Below, in pieces: positions 47,793 through 57,323 of a stretch of 64,000 nt of DNA. The DNA comes from Pseudomonas sp. Bout1. GTDB taxonomy: Bacteria > Pseudomonadota > Gammaproteobacteria > Pseudomonadales > Pseudomonadaceae. The notes beneath the pieces are model-generated. The model did not search any database and was not told the origin of the DNA. It saw only the letters and a list, made by a program, of their open reading frames with translations. The stretch is taken from positions 6,773,001-6,837,000 of the forward strand of contig NZ_JAVIWK010000001.1 of NCBI RefSeq assembly GCF_034314165.1, given 5' to 3'. The position numbers and the translations under genes were made by a program. The number at the start of each line of letters is the position of its first letter. Within the stretch, counting starts at the first letter, position 1.

Positions 47793-48536
47793 ATGCGCAA
47801 AGCGCTCGTTGCCTCTTCGTTGCTCGCCCTGCTGCTCGGCGGCTGCGCCAGCAATCCCGCCGACCTGGATGTGAGCGGCACCTGGATCAACCAGGCAGCC
47901 ATCGATGCGGCAGCCAAGGGCGGCCCTTTGCGTGAAGCCCTGCAGAGCTATGGTCCGAACCTCGAATGGGAGGTGAACACCAAAGCGTCCCAGGCGCGCT
48001 ACTACAACGGTTTTGAAGTCGCTGAAGGCAAGCTGCTGGGTGAAAAATCCGGCGCCTGGAGCGTCGATTTCTACGGCAGCTCCGCCACCGAACTCAAGCG
48101 TAAAGGCAAACTACTGCTGCAAGGGGCCAATGATAACGAGCCCGAGCAACTGTTCGCCCGTGCCAAGGACCCTGCCCCCGAAGGCGCGCCACTGGGTGCC
48201 AACTTCGAACGCACCCTGTACGCCGCCTATATGGGCGGCACCTGGAAAATCAGCAGCGGCAATGGCGAAGGCGCCACCGTGCAGTTCCAGGCCAATGGCC
48301 AGGTGACCGGACTGCCGGGCGCCGATCAGTACTCGCTGTGCCTGGCAGGTGATTGCGCGTCCATGAGCGGCGGCTACGACAGCATCTGGCTGCAACTGAA
48401 CGGCCAGGGCAACCCGTGGATCTTTGCGCGCAAGGGCAAGCAACTGGAGATCTTCCAGGCGATCAATACCGCCCAGGCCGACGAGGTGCCCTCGTTTACC
48501 CCGGGGCCGCGGCAGTGGTTGCTCGAAAAACAGTGA
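47793..48536 (+). CDS. Lipoprotein of unknown function, tandem copy 1
   Basis: A 247-residue predicted lipoprotein: signal with lipobox LLGGC (Cys at about 18), then a mature part starting DLDVSGTWINQAAIDAAAKG. No known domain recognised. It is clearly paralogous to the next gene (shared WINQAAID.AA, YMGG.WKI, CLAGDCA/CLGGDCA, and a common TPGPRQWLLEKQ end). ATG 47793 follows GGAAGGA. It may sit in the outer membrane; role unknown. Confidence 0.8.
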   Translation: MRKALVASSLLALLLGGCASNPADLDVSGTWINQAAIDAAAKGGPLREALQSYGPNLEWEVNTKASQARYYNGFEVAEGKLLGEKSGAWSVDFYGSSATELKRKGKLLLQGANDNEPEQLFARAKDPAPEGAPLGANFERTLYAAYMGGTWKISSGNGEGATVQFQANGQVTGLPGADQYSLCLAGDCASMSGGYDSIWLQLNGQGNPWIFARKGKQLEIFQAINTAQADEVPSFTPGPRQWLLEKQ

Positions 48537-48546
48537 TACAGAACAA

Positions 48547-48563
48547 AGGAGCCAAGGGCTCCT
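48547..48563 (+). terminator. Stem-loop after lipoprotein copy 1
   Basis: AGGAGCC and GGCTCCT form a stem right after the stop; the T-tract is poor. A nearly identical stem follows copy 2. Confidence 0.5.
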
Positions 48564-48570
48564 GCTTTCT

Positions 48571-48667
48571 GTAGGAGCGAGCTTGCTCGCGAGGACGTCA
48601 ACGATAACGCTGGCATCCTGAGTTAACGCGGTGCCTGTGCGTTTTTCGCGCGCAAGTTCGCTCCTAC
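48571..48667. repeat. REP pair of the GTAGGAGC type
   Basis: GTAGGAGCGAGCTTGCTCGC at 48571 and an inverted, more degenerate copy ending GTTCGCTCCTAC at 48667, lying between the two paralogous lipoprotein genes. Confidence 0.8.
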
Positions 48668-48706
48668 ATTGAGTCTCATGGTTTCTACCGTCCAGGGATT
48701 GCCCCC

Positions 48707-49441
48707 GTGCGCAAATTACTTGCCCTTAGCCTGATCCTGCTGGCCGGCTGCACCCATACACCGCAAACAACCGACATCAGCGGGCTATGGATCAACCAGG
48801 CAGCCATCGATTCGGCCGCCCAAGGCAGGCCATTGCTGCGAGCCATTGATGCCCACGGCATGAACCTGGAATGGAACATCGACACCCGCAGCGCCAAGGC
48901 ACAATTCAGCAACGCGTTCGAGCTGGGCGAAGGTCAATTGCTGCAAAAAGCGCCGGGTATATGGACCGTCGACTACAACGGCCATGGCACCGACGAGCTG
49001 CAATTGGATGGCCAACAACTGATCCAGCAGACCACAAAAAATTATGCAGCCCAACGCTTCGCTCGCCCTGCCCAACCCGCCGTGGCGGGCGCAAAGTGGG
49101 GTAGCACGTTCAGACAGGCACTTAACTCAGCCTATATGGGCGGCCAGTGGAAAATCATTGAAGGCCAGGGCACCGGCAGCATCGTAGTGTTCAACGCTGC
49201 TGGCGGTGTGTCGGGGCTGGGGCAAAATGATCGATACGAGCTGTGCCTGGGAGGCGATTGCGCCACGCAAGGGGCAGGCAATGACACCCTCTATCTGGGC
49301 AAGGGCGATGTCGGAGACGGATGGATTTTCGTCCGTTATGGCCGGCAGCTGGAGATTTTGAAGGCGATCAACCTGTCCCAGCCCGACGAAATCCCCCAGC
49401 TCACGCCCGGCCCACGCCAATGGTTGCTGGAAAAACAGTGA
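48707..49441 (+). CDS. Lipoprotein of unknown function, tandem copy 2
   Basis: A 244-residue lipoprotein with lipobox LLAGC (Cys at about 15), starting at GTG 48707. Mature sequence TTDISGLWINQAAIDSAAQG parallels copy 1, and both end TPGPRQWLLEKQ. The two genes are a tandem duplication that has diverged considerably. Function unknown; expression control may differ because a REP unit lies between. Confidence 0.8.
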   Translation: MRKLLALSLILLAGCTHTPQTTDISGLWINQAAIDSAAQGRPLLRAIDAHGMNLEWNIDTRSAKAQFSNAFELGEGQLLQKAPGIWTVDYNGHGTDELQLDGQQLIQQTTKNYAAQRFARPAQPAVAGAKWGSTFRQALNSAYMGGQWKIIEGQGTGSIVVFNAAGGVSGLGQNDRYELCLGGDCATQGAGNDTLYLGKGDVGDGWIFVRYGRQLEILKAINLSQPDEIPQLTPGPRQWLLEKQ

Positions 49442-49443
49442 CG

Positions 49444-49475
49444 CAAAAAAAGGAGCCCCAGGGCTCCTTTTTAAT
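49444..49475. terminator. Terminator after lipoprotein copy 2
   Basis: A-tract, stem AGGAGCCCCAGGGCTCCT, T-tract; shared with the convergent epimerase-fold gene. Confidence 0.88.
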
Positions 49476-49485
49476 TCAGGCGCAA

Positions 49486-50337
49486 TTAACCGCCGAGGAT
49501 CGCCGCATACCCATCGCGATAACTTGGATACGTGGGTACCCAGCCCAACGCCTTGGCCCGGGCATTGCTGCAACGCTTGCTGCCGGCCCTTCGGACACTG
49601 GCGTCTGCTGCCCATTCGGTCACACCGAGGTACTCGCGTAACCAGTCCACCACCTCGGCCAGCGGCGCCGGCGCATCGTCGACGCCGATGTAGCATTTAT
49701 CCAGCGCACCACCCTTCTCTGCATGCAGCAACAGAAAGGCCAGCAAGCCAGCAGCATCATCGGCGTGAATCCGGTTGCCATAGAGAGGTGGCTCAATCGC
49801 CACGCGATATCCCTCACGCACTTGGGTCGACAGCCGCTCACGACCTGGACCGTAAATACCGGTGAGGCGCACGACGCTGGCAGGAATGCCGCTATTCAAC
49901 GCCACTTGCTCGGCTTCCAGCATCACCTGCCCGGAATAACCGCCGGCCTGGGTCTCGGAGCTTTCGTCGACCCACTCACCGTTCTGCTGCCCATACACAC
50001 TGCTGCTGGATACGAACAGCAGGTGCTTAGGCTCCTGGCCGTAGTCGTTCAACCACTCCAGCACATGCTGCAACCCTTGCACGTAGGCGGCGCGATAGCC
50101 GGCCTCGTCGTGATCGGTGGCCGCCGCGCAATACACCAGGTAGTCCACCCCGCCCACGGGCCAGGTGTCGGGGCAGTCTTCATTGAACAGGTCGCCGGCA
50201 ATCCCGATGACGCCTTCGGGAAGGCGCGAGATATCCCGCCGCAGGCCATGAACCTCCCAGCCCTGGGCCAGCAATTGGGTGGCCAGACGGCTACCGACAT
50301 CGCCGCAACCGGCAATCACCACAGAAGGCGCAGACAT
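49486..50337 (-). CDS. NAD-dependent epimerase/dehydratase family protein (YeeZ-like)
   Basis: A 283-residue short-chain dehydrogenase-fold protein. The nucleotide-binding motif VIAGCGDVGSRLATQLL is at the N-terminus, SSSSVYGQQ gives the Ser, and GGYSGQVM stands where YxxxK is usual. The substrate is unknown. ATG 50337 is used; a GTG one codon upstream is possible. Divergent from exbB. Confidence 0.84.
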   Translation of the reverse strand: MSAPSVVIAGCGDVGSRLATQLLAQGWEVHGLRRDISRLPEGVIGIAGDLFNEDCPDTWPVGGVDYLVYCAAATDHDEAGYRAAYVQGLQHVLEWLNDYGQEPKHLLFVSSSSVYGQQNGEWVDESSETQAGGYSGQVMLEAEQVALNSGIPASVVRLTGIYGPGRERLSTQVREGYRVAIEPPLYGNRIHADDAAGLLAFLLLHAEKGGALDKCYIGVDDAPAPLAEVVDWLREYLGVTEWAADASVRRAGSKRCSNARAKALGWVPTYPSYRDGYAAILGG

Positions 50338-50526
50338 CACAAAACTCCGTTCTTAAAGGTCAAGGTTAGCCCCCACAGATGACCAGCGGCCAGCAAAACA
50401 ACAAATAAAGTATCCGTATTGCTTCTGTTAACAAGAATTACTTGCAATAATAACCACCCTTTTGTCCTCGACTCGTTAGTGTCTGGAAGGACAACCACTC
50501 ATTTTTTTCCCTCAGGTCCGGCCAGC

Positions 50527-51513
50527 ATGACACGCAATAAATTCCCCGCTTCGCCAACCAAGCCTCACAGCCCATCCCGCGCCTGGCGTGTGATAGCTGC
50601 AGTGCTGTTCAGCGTTCTGCTGGCACCGACCGCCGCGTTCGCCGACAACACCGCACCGGCTAACCCGCCTGCTGCGACCGCGCCAGCCCACGAGCAAAAC
50701 GCTGCTGCGCCTGCCGCCGCACCCGCCGCCGCCGACCCGGCCCTGGCTGCTGAAGGCGCACCGGCTGACGACTCCGGCGTCGTGTTGGAAGAAGACAACA
50801 GCCTGGGCATGGCCCACGACCTGTCGCCCTGGGGCATGTACCAGAACGCTGACATCATCGTGAAGATCGTGATGATCGGCCTGGCCATTGCCTCGATCAT
50901 CACCTGGACCATCTGGATCGCCAAGGGCTTTGAGTTGCTGGGCGCCAAGCGTCGCCTGCGCACTGAAATCGTCCACCTGAAAAAAGCCACCACCCTTAAA
51001 GAAGCCAGCGAAAGCGCGGCCAAGAAGGGCACCCTGGCACACCTGCTGGTCCACGACGCACTCGAAGAAATGCGCCTGTCGGCCAACAGCCGTGAAAAAG
51101 AAGGCATCAAGGAACGCGTCAGCTTCCGTCTCGAGCGCCTGGTTGCCGCCTGCGGCCGTAACATGAGCAACGGCACCGGCGTGCTGGCGACCATCGGTTC
51201 CACCGCGCCCTTCGTCGGCCTGTTCGGTACCGTGTGGGGCATCATGAACAGCTTCATCGGCATCGCCAAAACCCAGACCACCAACCTCGCCGTCGTGGCG
51301 CCCGGCATCGCCGAAGCCCTGCTGGCAACAGCCCTGGGCCTGGTTGCCGCGATTCCTGCGGTGGTCATCTACAACGTCTTCGCCCGTTCGATTGCCGGCT
51401 ACAAGGCCCAGGTGTCGGACGCTTCGGCAGAAGTCCTGTTGCTGGTCAGCCGTGACCTCGATCACCAGCCTACCGAGCGCAGCTCGCAACCGCATATGGT
51501 GAAAGTGGGGTAA
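50527..51513 (+). CDS. exbB: TonB-system energiser ExbB
   Basis: A 328-residue ExbB of the long pseudomonad type: signal-like hydrophobic segment at about 20-38, an Ala/Pro-rich periplasmic part at about 38-100, then the three-helix MotA/TolQ/ExbB domain with GSTAPFVGLFGTVWGIMNSF in the centre. It forms the proton channel with ExbD that energises TonB. It is the first gene of exbB-exbD-tonB. Confidence 0.95.
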   Translation: MTRNKFPASPTKPHSPSRAWRVIAAVLFSVLLAPTAAFADNTAPANPPAATAPAHEQNAAAPAAAPAAADPALAAEGAPADDSGVVLEEDNSLGMAHDLSPWGMYQNADIIVKIVMIGLAIASIITWTIWIAKGFELLGAKRRLRTEIVHLKKATTLKEASESAAKKGTLAHLLVHDALEEMRLSANSREKEGIKERVSFRLERLVAACGRNMSNGTGVLATIGSTAPFVGLFGTVWGIMNSFIGIAKTQTTNLAVVAPGIAEALLATALGLVAAIPAVVIYNVFARSIAGYKAQVSDASAEVLLLVSRDLDHQPTERSSQPHMVKVG

Positions 51514-51519
51514 TCGGCC

Positions 51520-51945
51520 ATGGGCCTGCATTTGAATCAAGGCGACGACGAGCTCGTCGAGAACCACGAAATCAACGTCACGCCATTTATCGACGTGATG
51601 CTGGTGCTGCTGATCATCTTCATGGTGGCAGCACCACTGGCCACCGTGGACATCAAGGTCGACCTGCCCGCCTCCAGCGCGAAACCTGCGCCGCGGCCAG
51701 AGAAACCGGTGTTCCTCAGCGTCAAGGCGGACCAGCGTCTGTTCCTGGGCGAAGAAGAAGTGAAATCCGAAACCCTGGGCGCGGTGCTCGACGCCAAGAC
51801 CCAGGGCAAGAAGGACACGACGATCTTCTTCCAGGCCGACAAGGGCGTGGACTACGGCGACCTGATGAGCGTGATGGATGCCCTGCGGGCAGCCGGCTAC
51901 CTCAAGGTAGGCCTGGTCGGACTTGAGACGGCAGCCAAGAAATGA
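51520..51945 (+). CDS. exbD: TonB-system protein ExbD
   Basis: A 141-residue protein with one N-terminal membrane helix; NVTPFIDVMLVLLIIFMVAA includes the conserved proton-carrying Asp. The start is 6 bases after exbB and the end overlaps tonB by 4 bases (ATGA). Confidence 0.96.
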   Translation: MGLHLNQGDDELVENHEINVTPFIDVMLVLLIIFMVAAPLATVDIKVDLPASSAKPAPRPEKPVFLSVKADQRLFLGEEEVKSETLGAVLDAKTQGKKDTTIFFQADKGVDYGDLMSVMDALRAAGYLKVGLVGLETAAKK

Positions 51946-52691
51946 TCACGACGCGCCACAAACTGACGCGTTATGGCACCAGCCTCGCCGTCGTGCTGGG
52001 CGTCCACGCCGTCGCGATCATCATCGCGCTCCAGTGGTCGGCGCCACATATGGTCCAACTGCCACCGGCGGCCATGGTCATCGACCTGGCACCGATGCCG
52101 GCGCCACCACCTCCGGCACCGCCGAAGGTGATCACGCCACCACAGCCGCCCGCGCCGGTGGAAGAACTGCCATTGCCGAAGCTGGCCGAAGCACCGAAGC
52201 CGACGATCCAGGTGCCCAAGCCGGTCAAGCCCAAGCCAAAACCGCAGCCGCCCAAGCCTGTGGAGAAGAAGCCCGACCCGCCCAAGGAAAAACCTTCCGA
52301 AGAGCCGCCGAGCGAAACTGCGCAGAACAACGCACCGACGGAAAAATCCGCACAACCACAACCCGGTCCTTCACCGCAGCAGATCGCGGCCAAGGCTACC
52401 TGGGAAAGTACCCTGCTGGGTCACCTGCAGAAGTACAAGAAGTACCCGCCGGGCGCCCAGGCGCGTGGCAAGGAAGGCCTGAACCGCCTGCGCTTCGTGG
52501 TGGATGCCGATGGCAACGTGCTGTCCTACGAGCTGGTGGGCCGTTCCGGCAACGCCGACCTGGACCGCGCCACCCTCGACATGATCCGCCGTGCCCAGCC
52601 GCTGCCCAAGCCACCGGCCGACATGTTGAAAGGCGGCAGCATCGAGATCGTTGCGCCGTTCGTTTACAACATCGAGAAGCGCCGTCGCTGA
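51942..52691 (+). CDS. tonB: TonB
   Basis: A 249-residue energy transducer: membrane anchor at about 13-30, a Pro/Lys-rich periplasmic linker at about 45-130, and a C-terminal TonB domain at about 155-245 (YPPGAQARGKEGLNRLRF). It couples proton flow to outer-membrane receptors for siderophores and other ligands. Last gene of the operon; a GC stem-loop follows. Confidence 0.94.
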   Translation: MITTRHKLTRYGTSLAVVLGVHAVAIIIALQWSAPHMVQLPPAAMVIDLAPMPAPPPPAPPKVITPPQPPAPVEELPLPKLAEAPKPTIQVPKPVKPKPKPQPPKPVEKKPDPPKEKPSEEPPSETAQNNAPTEKSAQPQPGPSPQQIAAKATWESTLLGHLQKYKKYPPGAQARGKEGLNRLRFVVDADGNVLSYELVGRSGNADLDRATLDMIRRAQPLPKPPADMLKGGSIEIVAPFVYNIEKRRR

Positions 52692-52697
52692 CAACAA

Positions 52698-52720
52698 CGC
52701 GGGGTATCTGATGCCCCGCG
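52698..52720 (+). terminator. Stem-loop after tonB
   Basis: CGCGGGG and CCCCGCG form a perfect stem with a 9-base loop; only a weak T-rich stretch follows. Confidence 0.5.
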
Positions 52721-52734
52721 GTGTTATTACGATC

Positions 52735-52757
52735 TTCGCGAGCAAGCTCGCTCCTAC
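52735..52757. repeat. Single REP
   Basis: TTCGCGAGCAAGCTCGCTCC followed by TAC, one REP of the GAGCTTGCTCGC subfamily, between tonB and oxyR. Confidence 0.75.
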
Positions 52758-52818
52758 ATAACGTGCGTCTATCGATTGCAGCCGGTATGCTTGGCCCGCA
52801 ACCTCATGGACGCCCGCT

Positions 52819-53739
52819 ATGACTCTTACAGAATTACGCTACATCGTTACCCTCGCCCAAGAGCAGCACTTCGGCCACGCGGCCGAGCGTTGCCACGTCA
52901 GCCAGCCGACGCTGTCGGTGGGTGTGAAGAAGCTTGAAGACGAACTCGGTGTGCTGATTTTCGAGCGCAGCAAAAGCGCCGTGCGCCTCACGCCCGTTGG
53001 CGAAGGCATCGTCGCCCAGGCCCAGAAGGTTCTGGAACAGGCCCAAAGCATTCGCGAATTGGCCCAGGCGGGTAAAAACCAACTGACCGCCCCGCTGAAA
53101 GTCGGCGCCATCTACACCGTCGGCCCGTACCTGTTCCCGCACTTGATTCCGCAACTGCACCGCGTCGCGCCGCAGATGCCGCTGTATATCGAAGAGAACT
53201 TTACCCACGTGCTGCGCGACAAACTGCGCAACGGCGAGCTGGACGCGATCATCATCGCGCTGCCGTTCCACGAGGCAGACGTGCTGACCCTGCCGCTCTA
53301 CGATGAGCCGTTCTACGTGCTGATGCCGGCGTCCCACCCGTGGACGCAGAAAGACACCATCGACGCGGCGCTGCTCAACGACAAGAGCCTGCTGTTGCTG
53401 GGCGAAGGCCACTGCTTCCGCGACCAGGTACTGGAAGCCTGCCCGACCCTGACCAAGGGCAACGACGGCGCCAAGCACACCACGGTGGAATCCAGCTCCC
53501 TGGAAACCATTCGCCATATGGTTGCGTCCGGCCTGGGCATTTCGATCCTGCCGCTGTCGGCGGTCGACAGCCATCACTACGCCCCCGGCGTGATCGCCGT
53601 GCGCCCACTGACGCCACCGGTGCCGTTCCGTACCGTGGCGATTGCCTGGCGCGCCAGCTTCCCGCGGCCCAAAGCGATTGAAATCCTCGCCGACTCGATC
53701 CGCCTGTGTTCGGTGGCCAAGCCGCCGGCTGCGAGCTAA
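52819..53739 (+). CDS. oxyR: Peroxide sensor OxyR
   Basis: A 306-residue LysR-type regulator. The redox cysteines C199 and C208 lie in GHCFRDQVLEAC, exactly as in E. coli OxyR. It activates catalase and peroxidase genes on oxidation. recG starts 8 bases after its stop, the arrangement known from Pseudomonas where oxyR and recG are co-transcribed. Confidence 0.96.
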   Translation: MTLTELRYIVTLAQEQHFGHAAERCHVSQPTLSVGVKKLEDELGVLIFERSKSAVRLTPVGEGIVAQAQKVLEQAQSIRELAQAGKNQLTAPLKVGAIYTVGPYLFPHLIPQLHRVAPQMPLYIEENFTHVLRDKLRNGELDAIIIALPFHEADVLTLPLYDEPFYVLMPASHPWTQKDTIDAALLNDKSLLLLGEGHCFRDQVLEACPTLTKGNDGAKHTTVESSSLETIRHMVASGLGISILPLSAVDSHHYAPGVIAVRPLTPPVPFRTVAIAWRASFPRPKAIEILADSIRLCSVAKPPAAS

Positions 53740-53747
53740 GTAAAGGT

Positions 53748-55823
53748 ATGACTGAGCTGTCGCAGGTGTCGGTGACCGCACTCAAGGGTGTCGGGGAAGC
53801 CATGGCCGAGAAGCTGGCCAAGGTCGGCCTGGAAAACCTCCAGGACGTGCTGTTCCACCTGCCCTTGCGTTACCAGGACCGCACCCGCGTGGTGCCCATT
53901 GGCCAGTTGCGTCCCGGGCAGGACGCCGTGGTTGAAGGCACCGTCAGCGGCGCCGACGTGGTGATGGGCAAGCGCCGCAGTTTGGTGGTGCGCCTGCAAG
54001 ACGGCACTGGCGGCCTGAGCCTGCGCTTCTATCATTTCAGCAACGCGCAGAAGGACGGCCTCAAGCGGGGCACCCGCGTGCGCTGCTACGGTGAAGCCCG
54101 GCCCGGCGCTTCGGGGCTGGAAATCTACCACCCGGAATACCGCGCCATTACCGGCGACGAACCACCGCCGGTAGACACCACCCTCACACCGATCTACCCG
54201 CTCACCGAAGGCCTGACTCAACAGCGCTTGCGCCAGTTGTGCATGCAAACCCTGACGATGCTCGGGCCTAAAAGCCTGCCCGACTGGCTGCCCCAGGAAC
54301 TGGCGCGCGACTACCAGCTGGCACCGCTGGATGATGCGATTCGCTACCTGCATCACCCACCCGCCGACGCCGACGTCGACGAACTGGCTCTTGGGCATCA
54401 CTGGGCCCAGCATCGCCTGGCGTTCGAAGAGCTGCTGACACACCAACTGTCCCAGCAACGCCTGCGCGAGAGCATGCGCTCACTGCGTGCGCCGGCGATG
54501 CCCAAGGCGACGCGCCTGCCCGCGCAATACCTGGCCAACCTGGGGTTTGCACCCACCGGCGCCCAGCACCGGGTCGGCAATGAAATCGCCTACGACCTGA
54601 GCCAGAAAGAACCGATGCTGCGGCTGATTCAGGGTGACGTGGGCGCGGGTAAAACCGTGGTCGCCGCCCTTGCCGCACTGCAAGCGCTGGAAGCCGGCTA
54701 TCAAGTCGCACTGATGGCGCCCACCGAAATTCTGGCCGAGCAGCACTTCATCACCTTCAAGCGCTGGCTCGAACCGCTGGGCCTGGAAGTCGCGTGGTTG
54801 GCCGGCAAGCTCAAGGGCAAGAACCGCGTATCCGCTCTGGAGCAAATCGCCGCCGGCGCTCCAATGGTGGTGGGCACCCATGCGCTGTTCCAGGACGAAG
54901 TGAAATTCAAGAACCTGGCGCTGGTGATCATCGACGAACAGCACCGCTTTGGCGTGCAGCAGCGCCTGGCCCTGCGCCAGAAAGGCGTGGGAGGGCGCAT
55001 GAGCCCGCACCAGTTAATCATGACCGCCACGCCGATCCCGCGCACCCTGGCCATGAGTGCTTATGCCGACCTCGACACCTCGATCCTCGACGAGTTGCCA
55101 CCGGGCCGAACGCCGGTCAATACCGTGCTGGTTACCGATACCCGCCGGGTCGAAGTGATCGAACGCGTGCGTGGCGCCTGTGCCGAAGGCCGTCAGGCCT
55201 ACTGGGTATGCACGCTGATCGAAGAATCCGAAGAGCTGACCTGCCAGGCCGCCGAAACCACCTATGAAGACCTCACCAGCGCTTTGGGTGAGCTCAAGGT
55301 CGGGCTGATCCACGGGCGCATGAAGCCGGTGGAAAAAGCTGCGGTAATGGCCGAGTTCAAGGCCGGCAACCTGCAATTGCTGGTGGCGACCACGGTGATC
55401 GAAGTCGGCGTCGACGTGCCCAATGCCAGCCTGATGATCATCGAGAACCCCGAGCGCCTGGGCCTGGCACAGTTGCACCAGCTGCGCGGCCGCGTAGGCC
55501 GGGGCAGCGCCGCCAGCCACTGCGTGTTGCTGTACCACCCGCCACTGTCGCAGATCGGCCGCCATCGCCTGGGCATCATGCGCGAGACCAACGACGGTTT
55601 CGTGATTGCCGAAAAAGACCTCGAACTGCGCGGCCCCGGCGAAATGCTTGGCACCCGCCAGACCGGCCTGCTGCAATTCAAGGTCGCCGACCTGATGCGC
55701 GACGCCGACCTGCTGCCCGCCGTGCGCGATGCGGCCCAAGCGTTGATCGAACGCTGGCCGGAACATGTGAGCCCGTTGCTCGATCGCTGGCTCCGACATG
55801 GGCAGCAATACGGCCAAGTGTGA
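53748..55823 (+). CDS. recG: ATP-dependent DNA helicase RecG
   Basis: A 691-residue superfamily 2 helicase: N-terminal wedge (OB) domain for branched DNA, Walker A GDVGAGKT from about residue 296, DEQH in IIDEQHRFGVQQR and RGRVGRG towards the end. It reverses stalled forks and processes Holliday junctions. ATG 53748 is chosen after the oxyR stop; operon with oxyR. Confidence 0.97.
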   Translation: MTELSQVSVTALKGVGEAMAEKLAKVGLENLQDVLFHLPLRYQDRTRVVPIGQLRPGQDAVVEGTVSGADVVMGKRRSLVVRLQDGTGGLSLRFYHFSNAQKDGLKRGTRVRCYGEARPGASGLEIYHPEYRAITGDEPPPVDTTLTPIYPLTEGLTQQRLRQLCMQTLTMLGPKSLPDWLPQELARDYQLAPLDDAIRYLHHPPADADVDELALGHHWAQHRLAFEELLTHQLSQQRLRESMRSLRAPAMPKATRLPAQYLANLGFAPTGAQHRVGNEIAYDLSQKEPMLRLIQGDVGAGKTVVAALAALQALEAGYQVALMAPTEILAEQHFITFKRWLEPLGLEVAWLAGKLKGKNRVSALEQIAAGAPMVVGTHALFQDEVKFKNLALVIIDEQHRFGVQQRLALRQKGVGGRMSPHQLIMTATPIPRTLAMSAYADLDTSILDELPPGRTPVNTVLVTDTRRVEVIERVRGACAEGRQAYWVCTLIEESEELTCQAAETTYEDLTSALGELKVGLIHGRMKPVEKAAVMAEFKAGNLQLLVATTVIEVGVDVPNASLMIIENPERLGLAQLHQLRGRVGRGSAASHCVLLYHPPLSQIGRHRLGIMRETNDGFVIAEKDLELRGPGEMLGTRQTGLLQFKVADLMRDADLLPAVRDAAQALIERWPEHVSPLLDRWLRHGQQYGQV

Positions 55824-55901
55824 CGGCTGACTCACTTAGACAACCCTCCCGTGTATCAAGCTGGTTATACTCCAATGACTGTAGGAAATTGGATTCAGGC
55901 C

Positions 55902-57302
55902 ATGTCAGAAGTTGCCCTCGCCACAGCTCCGCCGACCGCCCCCTCGGTGATTCGGACGCTGCTTGCAAAGCTCGCCATCAGCTACACGGAAGTTGCCGAA
56001 CGCCCTGGCCTGAACCCGGCACAAAAGGTTCAGGCGGTGTTGCTCGACGATGCCGTGGGTGCGCTCATGGTGATGTTCCCGCAGAACCAACTGCTGGACC
56101 TCAACCGCCTGGCCGAACTCACTGGCCGGCGCCTTACGGCCGTGTCGCCCGAGCGCCTCGAGCGCATGCTCGGCAAGCACAGCCTGAGCCTGTTGCCTGG
56201 CCTGCCGCCGCTCACCAGCTCCCCGTGCCTTTATGAAGAAAGCCTGCTGCGTGAACCCACCGTACTGGTTCACTCCGGCGAAGCCGGGCTGCTGCTGGAG
56301 ATTTCCAGGGACGCCTTCAAGAGCATGCTGACCAAGGCCAGCGCCGCGCATTTTGGCGAGCCCCTGAGCAGCATCCGGCCGAACCTGGACCGCCCCAACG
56401 ACGACCGCGAGGAAATCACCCAGGCGATGCAGGCGTTCACCGCCCGGCGTATCCAACAGCGCCTGGAAGCGACCATCGAGATTCCACCGCTGGCCGATAC
56501 CGCGCAAAAAATTATCAAGCTGCGGGTCGACCCCAACGCCACCATCGACGACATCACCGGCGTGGTCGAAACCGACCCGGCCCTGGCCGCTCAAGTAGTG
56601 AGCTGGGCGGCATCGCCCTACTACGCCTCGCCGGGCAAGATTCGCTCGGTGGAAGACGCCATCGTCCGCGTGCTGGGCTTTGACCTGGTGATCAACCTCG
56701 CGCTGGGCCTGGCCCTGGGCAAGACCTTGAGCCTGCCCAAGGACCACCCGCAACAGGCAACGCCGTACTGGCATCAGTCGATCTATACCGCTGCCGTGAT
56801 CGAAGGCCTGACTCGCGCCATGCCCCGCGCCCAACGCCCGGAAGCCGGCCTGACGTACCTGGCCGGCCTGCTGCACAACTTCGGCTACCTGTTGCTGGCC
56901 CACGTGTTCCCGCCGCATTTCTCGCTGATCTGCCGGCACCTGGAGGTCAACCCGCACCTGTGCCACAGCTACATCGAGCAGCACCTGCTGGGCATCAGCC
57001 GCGAGCAGATTGGTGCGTGGTTGATGCGTTATTGGGACATGCCGGACGAACTGTCGACGGCCCTGCGCTTCCAGCACGACCCGACGTATGACGGGCAATA
57101 TGCCGAATACCCGAACCTGGTGTGCCTGGCCGTGCGCCTGCTGCGCAGCCGCGGCATCGGCTCCGGGCCGGATGAAGACATCCCGGACGAACTGCTTGAG
57201 CGCCTGGGCCTGACCCGGGACAAAGCGGAGGATGTGGTGGCTAAAGTGCTGGATGCGGAAACGTTGTTGCGCGAATTGGCGTCGCAGTTCAGCCAGGGAT
57301 AA
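55902..57302 (+). CDS. YbaK-HDOD fusion protein
   Basis: A 466-residue protein. Residues about 10-150 resemble a YbaK/aminoacyl-tRNA deacylase domain (VQAVLLDDAVGALMVMFP); residues about 190-400 form an HDOD domain (RVDPNATIDDITGVVETDPALAAQVVSWA; AGLLHNFGYLLLAH). HDOD proteins act in signalling, often with cyclic-di-GMP or chemotaxis pathways. The start is uncertain among 55851, 55875 and 55902; a TATACT -10-like box at 55864 argues for 55902. PA5346-like (from memory). Confidence 0.78.
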   Translation: MSEVALATAPPTAPSVIRTLLAKLAISYTEVAERPGLNPAQKVQAVLLDDAVGALMVMFPQNQLLDLNRLAELTGRRLTAVSPERLERMLGKHSLSLLPGLPPLTSSPCLYEESLLREPTVLVHSGEAGLLLEISRDAFKSMLTKASAAHFGEPLSSIRPNLDRPNDDREEITQAMQAFTARRIQQRLEATIEIPPLADTAQKIIKLRVDPNATIDDITGVVETDPALAAQVVSWAASPYYASPGKIRSVEDAIVRVLGFDLVINLALGLALGKTLSLPKDHPQQATPYWHQSIYTAAVIEGLTRAMPRAQRPEAGLTYLAGLLHNFGYLLLAHVFPPHFSLICRHLEVNPHLCHSYIEQHLLGISREQIGAWLMRYWDMPDELSTALRFQHDPTYDGQYAEYPNLVCLAVRLLRSRGIGSGPDEDIPDELLERLGLTRDKAEDVVAKVLDAETLLRELASQFSQG

Positions 57303-57323
57303 ATCTGGCGCCTGTGATACCGC

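Noticed and set aside
50442-50456. Possible Fur box before exbB (TTGCAATAATAACCA)
   Set aside because: Only about 9 of 14 positions match the 7-1-7 consensus; too weak to list although Fur control of exbB-tonB would be expected.
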